A DNA stretch of 64,000 bases, from contig OZ020190.1 in assembly GCA_963971165.1 (NCBI GenBank), positions 26,116,092 to 26,180,091 on the forward strand. Reading direction: 5' to 3'. The position numbers were made by a program, and so were the translations under genes. A model generated the notes under the pieces. It was given only the letters and a program-made list of their open reading frames with translations. It was not told the DNA's origin and searched no databases. This document shows, one piece after another, positions 1 to 11,678 of the stretch. Positions within the stretch are counted from its first letter, which is position 1; each line of letters starts with the position of its first letter. Source of the stretch: Philopedon plagiatum. Taxonomy: Eukaryota; Arthropoda; Insecta; Coleoptera; Curculionidae.

Positions 1-72
1 TCACCACTCGACCACGGCAGTAAGTTCTCGGCTGATGACGTTGCAGTATTTAATTTACATCGTTAAAGTCAA

Positions 73-227
73 AATCAATCGTGTCAAGTACAATGACGTT
101 GGTGCCGGCGAAAGATTGTTGCGGCGCCGTCTCTCTCGAACTTTGTGTGACTTCATTAAAAACCAGTGGTTAAATAAAAGTTTTCCCTCCGCCGGCACCA
201 ACGTCATTGTACTTTACACGATTGATT
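73..227. repeat. Short inverted-repeat element
   Basis: Two 38-bp arms (73-110 and 190-227) are reverse complements with one mismatch and enclose about 79 bp. The arms carry GACGTTGGTGCCGGCG, which is GC-rich against its AT-rich surroundings. It looks like a small foldback or MITE. No target-site duplication was identified and the family was not recognised. Confidence 0.7.
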
Positions 228-487
228 TAGGCTCTAAATGCCTATAAAACATTAAAACCTATAGTAATTACGACTTTGACAGTAACTTGGCAACACAGTG
301 TGTGCCAGAATTGCATTTGTGATGCCGCCGCCGTCAAGCTCTTGTTTATCGTTCATGCTGGCATTTGTTAAGGTGAAGTGTTTCGAATTCGACTTTCGAC
401 CTAATTTTGTTTAGTGTGTTTTGTTTGGATAATATTTAATATTTGTGCTGTGTCCCTTATGTAGTACTAGTACTTGGGTACTTAACA

Positions 488-775
488 ATGGCTTTAACAG
501 TGCAAGAAATACTGCAATGTAAAATAAGTAGTGCATTAATATTTGAAAAACGTTTAGAAATTAAAGAAAAAGGACGTCCTAAACCTCTTCTGAATCTAAA
601 ACTGACCACGAAAGTATTTTAAGCCAAGTAGGTATGTACAATATTTTTGACTGGATTTGCAATTGCAACGTGAAAAATGCCTGTTTTTGTTTTCCGTGTG
701 TTTTGTACCGATGATTTGTTATGGACTAAAACTGGCGTTACTGACATTAAACATGTAAAAGTAAGAGCACAGCAA
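488..775 (+). pseudogene. hAT-related TTF-type zinc-finger protein remnant
   Basis: From the ATG at 488 the first frame reads into a KGRPKPLLNL motif. A shift at about 600 enters a frame containing DWICNCNVKNACFCFPCVLY. A second shift near 710 reaches DDLLWTKTGVTDIKH. In that order these match the N-terminal TTF-type zinc-finger domain of hAT-derived proteins (ZMYM1-like), which binds DNA through paired Cys residues. At least two frameshifts and the missing catalytic region mean it cannot encode a protein. It is therefore a decayed transposon gene. The domain assignment is from recognised motif order, not a search. Confidence 0.6.
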
Positions 776-917
776 AAATGCCAGTTTTATATTTTATGTT
801 TTGTGTGGTGTTATCTGTACCTAAATAATTTCTTGGCAGAACTAAGCACATTATTAAAAAACCCTCATTAATTAATAAAGTGTAGTTTGCTTGTTGCGCT
901 AATATCACTAGTTGCCC

Positions 918-954
918 ATATAATTTGACCCACCTGTAAAAATCTCACAGGCCG
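918..954. repeat. Possible fragment of the CAGGCGCGGCC hAT MITE family
   Basis: TTGACCCACC followed by GGCCGCGCCTG resembles parts of the complete element at 29274-29886, but the parts are in a rearranged order. The match is short, so this is tentative. Confidence 0.3.
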
Positions 955-973
955 CGCCTGATATACAGTGCTT

Positions 974-1413
974 TTTTTAACTCGGGACATGGGATTTGCA
1001 TGGTAATTTTTCCACACCATGTTAACTTTTGTTCTACTAAAAATTGTGTGCCAAATCTTGGCTGGTATATCGTTTAGGGTCTTTAATTCGCACTGGACGA
1101 TTTTCAACAATTCCATACCAATTTAAGGAAAATCTTTTATTTTTTGATGATAACTTACAGTTACAAATTAATTTAAACAATGCATGGAACTGTCAAAAAT
1201 ACCTGACATGCCGAGGTTAAAAAAATTGCGTTTTACGAAAACAATAAGTCATTTTTTACATCTTTGGTAGCCTTACTGGTAAAAATAAGTCACTAAGTCT
1301 TATAAGGATTTAAATAAGCGCTTTCGCAAATTTCGTCTTTTAGTTTCGAGTAGAACAAAAGTTAAAATGGAGTGAAAAATTTACCACGCAAATCCCATGT
1401 CCCGAGTTAAAAA
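974..1413. mobile_element. TIR element of about 440 bp (MITE-like)
   Basis: Inverted ends begin TTTTTAACTCGGGACATGGG. The left end runs from 974 and the right end finishes near 1413. The arms pair over about 60 bp with a few mismatches and share a TTAACTTTTGTTCTACT stretch. No coding capacity was found inside and no clear target duplication, so it is probably a non-autonomous DNA transposon. Confidence 0.7.
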
Positions 1414-2173
1414 GGCCGTATTAAGGTTTCCCAGCACCTGTGGATCAAAGGTGTAAAGCGCCCCCACCCCAATCCGTAGTACAGGAGCTTACCGATAGCA
1501 CTATTTAAGGGAGAGTTGACTAAAAAAATCTTTTAAATTTACTATTTGTTAAAACTGTTATAATATGTCTCAAAGAATTGTTTGCGCCCAAGCTGGGGTC
1601 TGTAGTTTCGCCCAAAAAATCGGAAAAGAATTTTGAATATTGGTCCTCTGGAGCTTAAATCGAACAAACAAATAGAATAACTTTCGAACTAAAAAGCCGC
1701 TCGGGCTGAAACGAATAGGGCACATTAAGCATATCAAAAGTCATCTTCTGGTGTACTTTAAGAAGCGCAAAACTCTTTTTTGCAAAAGTTACTTATTGTT
1801 AAAAAATGGCAATTTTAATGTTTTTTTGCAATTATCTCTTAACTATTGGACGGATTTGGACCATCAAAAACTCAAATGAAAGGTTTTTTCAATACTTAGA
1901 ACTTACCTGTTGACCACTTTATTTACCTACAGTGCAAAATAAAAGAGCTACGGACGGAAACCTAAGGTTTAATATAGTATTCAAAAAATAATTAAATATC
2001 ATAGCAGCAATTCCAGCTGTTACTGGGAAAGAAGATAACCTCAGACATGCCTCCCGTATAATCTAGAACAGTCAAAACTATTTTAAGTTTTTTAGAAGTA
2101 CTGGGCTAGTATTAACTAATCCTTTTTAGTCAGTCCCGGGGAAATGTTTACGGGATAATGGCACAGGGGCGAC
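1414..2173. other. No gene recognised
   Basis: AT-rich sequence with no supported gene or repeat boundary. It may be old transposon DNA. Confidence 0.5.
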
Positions 2174-4127
2174 ATGTACATTAGGGTGGGCCGAAATAGG
2201 CATTTTTTATAAAAAAATTAAAATAAAAGTGGCAATACCAATCAAAAGTTGCGTTTTACCGTGTATAACAACTGTAAATTTTTTCAAAATTTTAAAAATA
2301 CATTTTCAGCCCTCTACCACCCCCTCAAGGGGCAAATTTTTTTTTATCCGAAAATTGGTTTACAATACCTGCCAAACGTTTCCTTTCACTTTACATGGTT
2401 ATCCTATTTTTTTTCAGATTTTTAAAATGACATCTCTAACCCTCTACCAACCCTTTAACACTGTGTTTAATGTAAATTTAATATTACGTTAAAATATTAC
2501 GATATTTCAAAAAGTATGTTGTAGATAAACGTTACACATTTGCAGCTAACCCAATCAAACCCAACCCAACCCAACAGTTCTTTTATATATAATATCTTGT
2601 TTTTCTTTTCTTGCACTAAGGTTCTGTCCTTTCTTCCGTCAATGGAAATACTTTTGATTGTTGTGTTTGCACTTTGAAACTCCCTCCTAAGGATATTTCT
2701 AGTTTTTTTTTCGCACTCTTCTCACTTTATTTTTATCCATTATTTTAGACGGGTCATCTAGTCATCTTTAGTAATCATTCCTACATCTTTTAACACTGCA
2801 CTTGCAATAGCAGCAGCTGATCGGTCAGATATGCCATATTTATCGCATACAACACCTAACGTAGGTAGATATAGTCTCATTTGATAAGATTTTGATGTAG
2901 AAGGTAAGTTGGCATGTTTAAATTCGTCATCTGATGAGGATTCAATTTTTGAGTTGTCTGATTCTGACGGTAAGGTGGTTATTTCAGTGGAACAGCCATG
3001 TGTTACATCGTACGATCCAGATTTGTTTTTAAAATTTTCCCATTTCTCTTGCTTGCCTCTCTTTCCTGTCAGACATTTTTTTGTTTCTTTGCGATCAGTG
3101 TTTCGTATAGTAATCTCTGATCCAAAAGGAACGGTTGTTCCTGAATAGGAACATTCCGTGCTTTTTCACACTTGCATGCAGAAAATTTGCATTTGCAAGC
3201 AGCAATGTCAAACAATTTGTCATGGGATTCCACTTTGAATGTATTTATCTACCTTTTTATCATAATGATTATTCCGTTTGCTTTTCGGATACCTTGTAAG
3301 AATATTATATTTTTCATGATACTTTCGTATCAGTTGCACGATTCAGTCTTTTGAAACGGTTGGAATTGATGCCGTTTTCCAAATATTTTCAATTTTAGGC
3401 ACAAGTTCATTGCAAACTTCTAAAAAACTTGGTTCTTTTCCACACTGTTTTTTATATTTTAGTTCATACCGAATAAACAAGTAACATCGAAGCACTTGTT
3501 CAGTAGTCGGCAACACGACAGTTAATGTCACTAGGGCTCCCAAAAATAGGGCATTCCACTTTACTTCTGGTTACATTAAATTTCGACACATTCATTATAA
3601 TTTTTAGCCTGTTCCTTTGTTTTTTTACTTCACTTTTTTTTAAACAAATTCACTTTAGATGTTTACTGGCCGACGTGTAAGCAGGTAATACCGCTCGAAG
3701 CTAAGATAAAGCTTATGTGACAAACTACCTCGTAAACATGTTAGAACTTGTAGTAAAGAGTGGTTTAACCAAGTCCAGAGTTTAATTTTTACGCTGGTTG
3801 TTTTAAATGTTACTTTATGAGAATTTTTTAAAAGATGTATTATGTTTCCAAATTACGATTTTGCTATAAGGGCGGGGTAAAGGGCTAATAGAGGGCTTTT
3901 ATATTACATATATCTGAAAAAAAAATTAAATACAATAAAAATCATATTTTGATAATTTTTAAATTTTTAATTTTTTTAATACCTCAAGGGGGTGGTAGAG
4001 GGCTCAAGAAGTATTCTAAAAATTTTGAAAAAAATTCTAGTTACTTTTTATCCTAAAACGCAACTTTTAATGGGTATAGCAAATTAATATTCCAACTTTA
4101 ATTTTTTCGGCCCACCCTAATGTACAT
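2174..4127. mobile_element. DNA transposon of about 2 kb with long TIRs
   Basis: The ends are exact reverse complements starting ATGTACATTAGGGTGGGCC. The similarity continues inward for about 160 bp, including a shared CCCTCTACCACCCCC block, with a weaker second block near 2440 and 3890. The flank is palindromic (GTAC), so the target duplication could be TA, GTAC or absent. The interior carries a broken minus-strand gene. I do not recognise a named superfamily with confidence. Confidence 0.75.
2758..3595 (-). pseudogene. Broken transposon gene with a Cys cluster
   Basis: Read on the minus strand from an ATG at 3595. The best stretch is LPTTEQVLRCYLFIRYEL, continuing to an IWKTASIPTVS motif. 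Further on come a DKLFDIAACKCKFSACKCEK cluster, with four Cys in two CxC pairs, and FLLDQR. The end contains GVVCDKYGISDRSAAAIASA and a stop at 2758. The pieces lie in different frames with several stops. I recall this motif series from uncharacterised, repeat-associated proteins of aphids and Hydra, but cannot name a catalytic core. As it lies wholly inside the TIRs, it is probably the element's own gene. Function unknown. Confidence 0.55.
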
Positions 4128-4440
4128 ACGGGCTGCAGAGCTGCAGAACTACCAAAATTTTCAAGTCACTTCACTTCACACTAATTTTTTCACACTTTGC
4201 AGTAGGACTTGCAATCCCGAGATTCCGATATCCCGGGATCCCGTTAAAAATCAGTCCCGAAAAATCCCGGGACTAGGCACTTAAATTCCGGAATAAATAA
4301 ATTATAAAATATGTTAAAGAAAACCTACCTACACTTATGAGGAAAAATTTGAGCTAAAAAATAGAGGTAGGTTATCACCAGATATTAATACTCAGACAGC
4401 CGGTGTTAGAAGAGGACCTTACACCCATCACTTAAAGAGA
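4128..4440. other. No gene; short palindromic motifs
   Basis: Contains a cluster of CCCGGGA-type motifs at 4225-4275 (ATCCCGGGATCCCG) and otherwise AT-rich DNA. No gene was seen. Confidence 0.4.
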
Positions 4441-4592
4441 GAGATTTATACGCGAAATGATTGGCAATGTGGATGCAATAAAAAAATGCCCTTTTTTGCT
4501 TTTCGTGTATACTTTTCAAAGGCGATAAAATATGGTCGCAGATAGGCGTAAGAAACTATAGTACATTTGGCGGAAAAAGTAAAGAAATATGA
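4441..4592 (+). pseudogene. Second hAT TTF-type zinc-finger remnant
   Basis: One frame gives NDWQCGCNKK. After a one-base shift, the frame from 4485 reads NALFCFSCILFKGDKIW, then SQIGVRNYSTFGGKSKEI, and stops at 4592. This is the same domain region as the copy at 488-775 but with a different sequence, so it is a separate insertion and not the other half of one gene. It is too short and shifted to be functional. Confidence 0.6.
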
Positions 4593-6604
4593 AAATTCAT
4601 GCATAATTTTATAGAATGTCTTAATCTCATCAGATCAGTATTTTTAAAAAATTAAGTAGGGTTTATTATGGATGAAATGCGCCCCAAAAAGTTACACGCT
4701 ATTTATTTTGGGAATAAGTTTTATTGCAGAACACCTATAATATTTTCCCACGAGCCGTCACTGATAATGGACATACTCAGTAAATTTATTTATCATAACC
4801 CTCAATATAAGACCTGTAGGTTTATTGTCGCGGATTTTTCACAAAATTTCGTAAACTAGTATTACATTTTTTTGGTTCTTTGCTTTTCTCTCTTGACAAT
4901 ACACTTGATATTTCAGCAAAGGGACTAGTGTCAATTTGTTGTAAAAAGCAAAGAAAGAATTACATATAATCTTAAATTACTTTAAACATATCAAACTAAA
5001 CCAAAATTAAAAAGAATTATCTTGGAAACATTTTCCACGATATTTTTGTTTATGACCCTAAAAAAGTTGGTCACAACTTATCTACAAGCCTCCTAGACTA
5101 TCAATATATTTCCAATATTGTTCTTTTATTTTTATGTTTCACTTTCACTTGGAATTATAGTTTGAGGTAAGAAAGTATTAAACCCACGTTTTTGAACTTA
5201 TAAATATCAAGTCTTAAGATATTTGAAGTGGGATCAAAGCTTTCCGGAAAGCCTTTGCTTTCTCTTAATTAAAAACCATAGTGTGGGTTTCATTGCTTAT
5301 ATCCTACCATTTCCCGACATTTTGTAAACAAGTTAATATTGTCTTTCCTTCAAATTTGCTAAAAACACAAAGACTGTATGAAGTTTCTTCTAGAGTTAAC
5401 AAGATCCGTAGCTTTTTCGCGTATATAAACTAAATTACAGGATTTACTACTGTTGTACCAGTGGTTATAAATCAGCCAAGAAATATGTGATGAATTAAAA
5501 TTAAGTTCCCCGAACAAACATGTTTAGTATCAAATATTATAAGCTTATAGTAATAAAATTGAATTAAATGAAAACTTGTGGCGTTAATGAAATTTAATTC
5601 CAAATCCTTACCTATCTATGTTTCATAGATTCTCTAATATAAAATATACAGGAATCACTAAACCGCGGGAAAGGGGCAATAATCATGGGATGTACTTGTG
5701 TAAGAGAGAAATTATAACGATATATAGTAAACTTTTTCACATTGAATGTGACTCGTATTAGCCTGCTGCAAATTTTAACAAGGTGGTAAACGTGGATGGA
5801 TAGAAGTTGCATCATATTAGTTTTCTAATTTTACAAGCATTATATTGTAACAGCTAGATCCTTACCATTTCAATTGAAAAATCCCGGAAGACAATACTGG
5901 ATCTCATTGTTGAAGAAAATTTAAGATATTTTCCCCTTTTTATCCCCTAACCTACAGACCTCGAAGTCAATAATCAGTAGGTTGCATGTGATGGTTTAAC
6001 AGTTAAATGGTCTGTGGTTTATTGGAATACCTCTTTGCTTGCATATATCTCCACCATAGACAAAATATATTTAGACCATCACAACGTATTCGCGACACCA
6101 GCTGAATCCGTCCAATGTATGGGCGAAAAAGTGCGTTAGTACGCATTGGGCGCCAGTCAGATTTTTAAACGATGGTCCTCTCGAGGCAAGCGCACTCGGG
6201 ACGTCTAGCAAAAGTGGTTGTTGAACACAATGACGCAACTCGGCGATCAGAACCGGACCCAGTTGTAATCACTGAAAGAAACACATGGAATACAGCTGTT
6301 GTAAATGCTGAAGTTGCTAAATTTGCATTTGCAAAATTACTTTTAAGTTTTGAGTTATTAAGATTAACTCTAACCAAATAAATTTTCTAACTTTTATCTT
6401 AAATGCACTCCGGTGTTGAAGTGAACACACACACGGAGAAGTAGAAATATTTATCAGTGACGTATATTGAGTGTGGTCAGGGTGTCAGAAAGGCACTGAT
6501 GGGGTTTGTGTGTATTAGGGGCATTGTATAAGGGGTAAGATGGTGTAAGAAGGTCATATATAGTGTCAATGCCTCCTTCCCCTATATTGCATAAGGGTGA
6601 GTGA
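4593..6604. other. No gene recognised
   Basis: About 2 kb of AT-rich DNA. Two overlapping antiparallel frames of about 70 codons at 6165-6381 have no recognisable family, and neither is called. Confidence 0.5.
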
Positions 6605-7040
6605 GTGTCCAAAAGGCATATTTGCGTTTTCGCCAAAGGGAGACTAAAAATACTAGTGGATTAGGGTAGAGGGGAGTATTTGAAAAGGGATGGCGAAAGA
6701 AAAAAGCGCTTTCGCCAAAGGATCGCTAAGATATCAGTGGATTAGAAGGGTGTGTCCAAAAGGCATATTTGCGCTTTCGCCAAAGGGGCACTAAAAATAC
6801 TAGTGGATTAGGGTAGAGGGGAGTATTTTAAAAGGGATGGCGAAAGAAAAAAGCGCTTTCGCCAAAGGATCGCTAAGATATCGGTGGATTAGAAGGGTGA
6901 GTGTCCAAAAGGCATATTTGCGCTTTCGTCAAAGGCACTAAAAATACTAGTGGATTAGGGTAGAGGGGACTATTTTAAAAGGGATGGCGAAAGAAAAAAA
7001 CGCTTTCGCCAAAGGATCGCTAAGATATCAGTGGATTAGA
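6605..7040. repeat. Minisatellite, three units of 147-149 bp
   Basis: Three head-to-tail units start with GTGTCCAAAAGGCATATTTG at 6605, 6752 and 6901. Each unit holds two copies of the motif GCGCTTTCGCCAAAGG (or a close variant) and an inverted GGCGAAAG, so the repeat has internal dyads. Units differ by a few substitutions and small indels. A degenerate GCGCTTTCACCAAAG follows at 7060. Confidence 0.9.
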
Positions 7041-7689
7041 TTGACATGGGGCCGTAAGTAAGTAGCGCTTTCACCAAAGTATCAAGTGCACACACTGTAA
7101 ATAGGTGTAAAAATATTTACATCTTACCATAGAACTTGGTTTGTTCAATAATTATACAGGATGGGATGCCAATCCAATAAAATATACACATAGTTTTGGT
7201 AATTTTTTTATTTACTATTTTACTTCTTAAAACAGTTGCATATTTTATTTCTATTGTTTAGAATACTATGTTTATATTTTATTTCAACTTTCAATTTTGT
7301 AAATGTAACGTTTAAAAAATTAAGAGGGGGACATTAAAGAGACGCACTGTATATGTATAAACTGAGCTATTTTCGAGGAATTATCGACAGTTTTGTATAG
7401 CAAGAAAACTCAGATTTAAGCCAACAAACTATACAATTTTTGTTAAAATCTCACTAATGGTTACATTTTTGTCATTAATAAAAAGAATAATTACAAGTAA
7501 TATATTTAGCATTTATTACTCGATAAAAGATTCACGTCATGTGAAATAAATTTTGAAGTACGGTCCTGTCTATCACAAGGCAAACGTTCGACAAGGCGCA
7601 AGCCCGCAGAAGACCATCTGTGTTTACGGATTCAGCTTGGTAAATTTGCCACATTCGCAAATCACATTATTTCTCTATTATATATTTTC
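7041..7689. other. No gene recognised
   Basis: AT-rich DNA with no supported coding region. Parts near 7560-7690 may belong to the mariner relic that follows, but are too degraded to assign. Confidence 0.4.
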
Positions 7690-7790
7690 TCTGATCTCCA
7701 TAGAAAGAAGTTTGGTGCGGTAAGATCAAGAGACCTTGGCGGCCAGTCGATATTGCCAAGAAATTAGTATTCCCGAACGCCAAGTGTACC
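7690..7790 (-). pseudogene. Tc1/mariner-type transposase fragment
   Basis: Minus-strand translation gives GNIDWPPRSLDLTAPNFFLW. This matches the conserved WPPRSPDLTPxDFFLWG block around the third catalytic acid of Tc1/mariner transposases. The second Asp position is Asn here. Only this block is recognisable and the flanks are frameshifted. It is a short dead fragment. Confidence 0.5.
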
Positions 7791-8668
7791 TGTAAGGAAA
7801 ATGTCTATTCCAGAAGAAATAGACTGTTTAATAATTAGAGGTTCGTAATGCCATGGATAAAACACCGCTAGAAATTTGCCCATAAAATAAAATCCAAAGA
7901 GCTTTTCGGACTGCCAGAGATGATAATAAATTAATTATGTGTATTTCTCCACTTAATAAATACTCTCATTTTGGTAAACCTTTTTTTGCCCACCCTGTTC
8001 CGAGGCGTGGTAGACTGTCTCAGATTTCTATATTTCAAAAGCTCTTTAAAAATATTCCTAATTTTTAATTTTTTGGACTGTTGGATACATAAAAAAATAT
8101 ATTATATTCAATTTATAAAAAAGTTGTTCTCTTATTGAGGTCAGGCAGAGTAAGCGAGAAAATTGACAAATTAAGTAGTTAAAGAAAATACATTAATTTA
8201 TGTTTATTTTATAAAAAATAGTTACTAATAAAAGAGGATTGAAGTAGTTTTCAGTAGTGACAAGATATTTAAAAGATTTATTTTGCTAAAAGCTATTTAC
8301 AAAAAATTATAATATTAAATAATCCATTATAAGTTTTTAATATATATTTTATTAATTTATAATATTTATATTTAATATGATTTATTTATATTTATATTTA
8401 TATTTGATAAAATTTAAATTTTTAATCTATTCTTACATTTGATTAAATCATAGTTTTTAAAAACATTATTTAAACTGTTATATTCTATTCAACCTTTAAA
8501 TAAAATTGAATTTTATTGTTCTTAAATAACATTTAGATTTCTCGTTGTATTATAATTATGCATTTTGATAAACGTTTGCAAAAATTTTGATAAATATGGA
8601 GCCGAAATATTTAATTTTATTTTATGAATAAAAATAATTAAGCTATTATCTATATTTTAACAAATTTT

Positions 8669-9600
8669 CAAAATTCATCCAATATAAATTTTTAAGCATA
8701 TCTAAAATTCTTGTATATTTATTACAGGCCAATATAATTTTCATTGCTCTATCTTGATAAAAGTTGTAATCGGTCTCTCAGCTTACCCAGATATATATAA
8801 AATAGGGCTACAAAAAATAAAATGAGGAAGTATGATAGAGTTAAATACTAATTTCCTTGAATTTATACTACTATAACCACTAACTATTCAAAATTTCAAT
8901 TTTTTAGATATTTTTTATATAATCCACATGATCATCAACCAATCATTAGTCCTAAATATTTAAATTTATTAACATTACTAATTTCTTCATTATTTATTAT
9001 AAACTGATAGGCATAATTACTAAAATAATTACATACTTACGTTTAACTAACATTTATTTTATTTTCATTTTATTAAGTTTCATCTATTCATTTACAGATT
9101 CTAATTCTGTATTAATATCAAGATCTAGTTTTAAACAGCTCTTCTCGGACAAATAAATGATTGTATTTATCATTAAAAAAATTATAACTGCAGCATTTAA
9201 AAATATTTGAAAAATCATTTATGTATAAAATAAATAATTAAGGACCCAATACATTTCCTTGAGGAACCCCAATATCTATAATTTTATCTTGTGATAAAAT
9301 ATTTTCGCATTTAAACATTTGTTTTCTATTACTCAAATCAGATCAAAACTAGTCAAATACAATTCCACTTGTACCAAAATTTTAAAATTTATTTAATAAT
9401 TTCTTACGATCTATAGTTTCAAATGCTCTCTTAAGATCCAGAAAAATTACACCAATAATTTTTCCCCTATCAATATACTGTTTCCATTCATTAATAATAT
9501 ATTGTACTGCACATTCACAACTAAATTTTTTCCTAAAACCGGACTGAAATTGTGATAATATTTTATGATTCTCTATAAAATTTAATATATTATCTTTAAC
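8669..9600 (-). pseudogene. Non-LTR retrotransposon (LINE) reverse-transcriptase remnant
   Basis: The minus strand, read from 9600 downward, shows SQFQSGFRKKFSCECAVQ, then VIFLDLKRAFETIDRKKLL (RT palm), GVPQGNVLGP (RT motif), NVNKFKYLGLMI and a C-terminal region with RAMKIILACNKYT near 8700-8750. The order is that of a CR1/jockey-like RT followed by its thumb region. Many stops and shifts, no endonuclease domain and an AT-biased decay show an old 5'-truncated copy. The exact clade is not resolved. Confidence 0.75.
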
Positions 9601-11678
9601 CGTATATTACCTTTACCCGTACTTTCCGCACCGTTTAAAAAACACACATAAAATAATAACCCTATTGTTCATTCTTCTATTGATAGTTGCAGGTTACTAC
9701 ATAATATTGCATAATAAATTAAAATCACATTTTCCGCGATGAAAGCTTTAGTCATTTCCCTATTTATGTGAAATAGTCTTTAAATTTTCCATTGTTATGA
9801 ACTTATGAGCAGGGACAATAACAACTTTCCACGAAAATTTGTCCGAAAATGGTTTGGAGTAGATTATGCAGCCCAAACTATGATTTTCAATTAAGGGACA
9901 AAGGCCCTTTCATCAGATTTACAGATTTACTCAACTGGAGGCTTGAGTGTGCCTAAACTCAACATCTGGACTATCGAAGTAGTGAATAATATTACATTTT
10001 CATATTAAATTTATGTCACAACAAGAATCTAATTAAGTATTTTAATTAAAATAACCAAGGTTAAATGTCAAGTACAGTAATGGAAGTTGTAAATAAAAAG
10101 CTGATATTTTTTTACACTCTGAACAAATCGGCATATGCTTTGTGATTTTTCAATACAATGGTCTTGATATTGTAGGCAGATCGAGGGTGCAGTACCTTTT
10201 AGTACTTCGATACAAAGTAGATAAACCTTTAGATTTGTTCTTTGGCGGAAAACGAATCTGAGTGCTCTAAGTAATAGGTTACCTATCTAAATAATTGGGA
10301 AGCAAATCAATTTCAATTCATTGTTTTTTGATTTCTCGTGTTACTATTTACACTAAAACTATTACAGATGGATTTGCATTGCGTTTTGATCGAACATTAA
10401 CTCATTTAGTTTAAAATGGCAGCACTATAATGGCATGGTCAAAAATAACTCACCTAAACATCAATAAATGATTATTAATAAAATTGACATATGTGGCAGT
10501 TACTTGATGAAAATCCATTTTCAAATTGTAAAAGAAAATATTAATTTTACTATTGATTTCCACTATTTTATTATTTTAATAATTACTTTAGATTTTAAAA
10601 CCTTGACATGTTTCGCTTAATATAAGTGTCAAGGTATGGTAAAACTAATTTTTTCTACAACTACTCTGAAAATACCTCAAAAACGCACTACTAACTACAA
10701 CTGAAAATCAATCATTTCAAACAGCGTGCGAACGATTATTTATTAAACAACCAACCATTTACCAGACCTATCTTCCATACAGTCTTGAACAAAATAACTG
10801 AGATATGACGGAAAACAAAAAAATACATTAAAAAAAGACTTTTTGCAAGAAATTATTAATAAAAATAGTTAGCAAAAAGATATTTTCATAAAGAGTTTAT
10901 ATACTCTGATTTGGACACCTTTAGGGACCCATTTCAATTGCTTTCATCAATTGCATACTTTTTTTGCTTATTTCGACTCTCCAAATCTAACTTGCCTTCT
11001 CTAAAAACACAGCAGCGCCAGCCATTATCCACTGTTTGCTTTGTACATAGAAATACTTACAGCATTAACACGATTTTGGTCATTTAATTGTCACCCACTA
11101 ACAGCTGAAAGCAATGGAAAGTGTGCATGCCTCTACGGGACCAACTGTGAAAAATCTACGCCAACTGCGTACAAAAGTACTTTGTCGTCCATTAATTGGA
11201 AAATAAGCTGTACGGGTCTATAAATATATTTCTATAGAAATAATACGCTTATTTAGTTTCATTGAAATATCGCAATATCTCGAGAACTATTTCGTGTTGG
11301 TATAGAGAGTTTTACCTAAAGTAGTTTTAATTCTGAAAAATTATTCTTCCATTAACAGGAAAATCAGTGATAACGGTTGAAGAATAAATAAAGAGCTGCA
11401 TTTTTCAATTTAGTTAAACATAATGGTGCTACGAATTGTAAAACTTTAGAGTTAGTTTAACATAGGGCTATGGACGCACTGTTAAAAATCCAGGGCTGCT
11501 TTAATCAAAATATTTAAAAAGTATATTAGTAAGTTAATTTTAACATATACATTTGAAGTTACTTTTTCCATTTCGTGTTTAGTTAAATGGTATTTTTTAA
11601 AAACTGATTATTGACTTAGGAATTATTGTATTTTTACATCCGTAAGTTACCTCTAACACAGCTGACAAATAACGGGTT
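9601..11678. other. No gene recognised
   Basis: About 2 kb of AT-rich DNA with no coding signal. A 60-codon frame at 11041-11223 has no recognised family and is not called. Confidence 0.5.

Noticed and set aside
488..4592. One hAT gene split by the 2174-4127 transposon
   Set aside because: Both fragments cover the same zinc-finger region with different sequences, so they are separate copies.
6165..6381. Overlapping antiparallel frames of about 70 codons
   Set aside because: No recognisable domain and no support for splicing or a promoter; chance frames.
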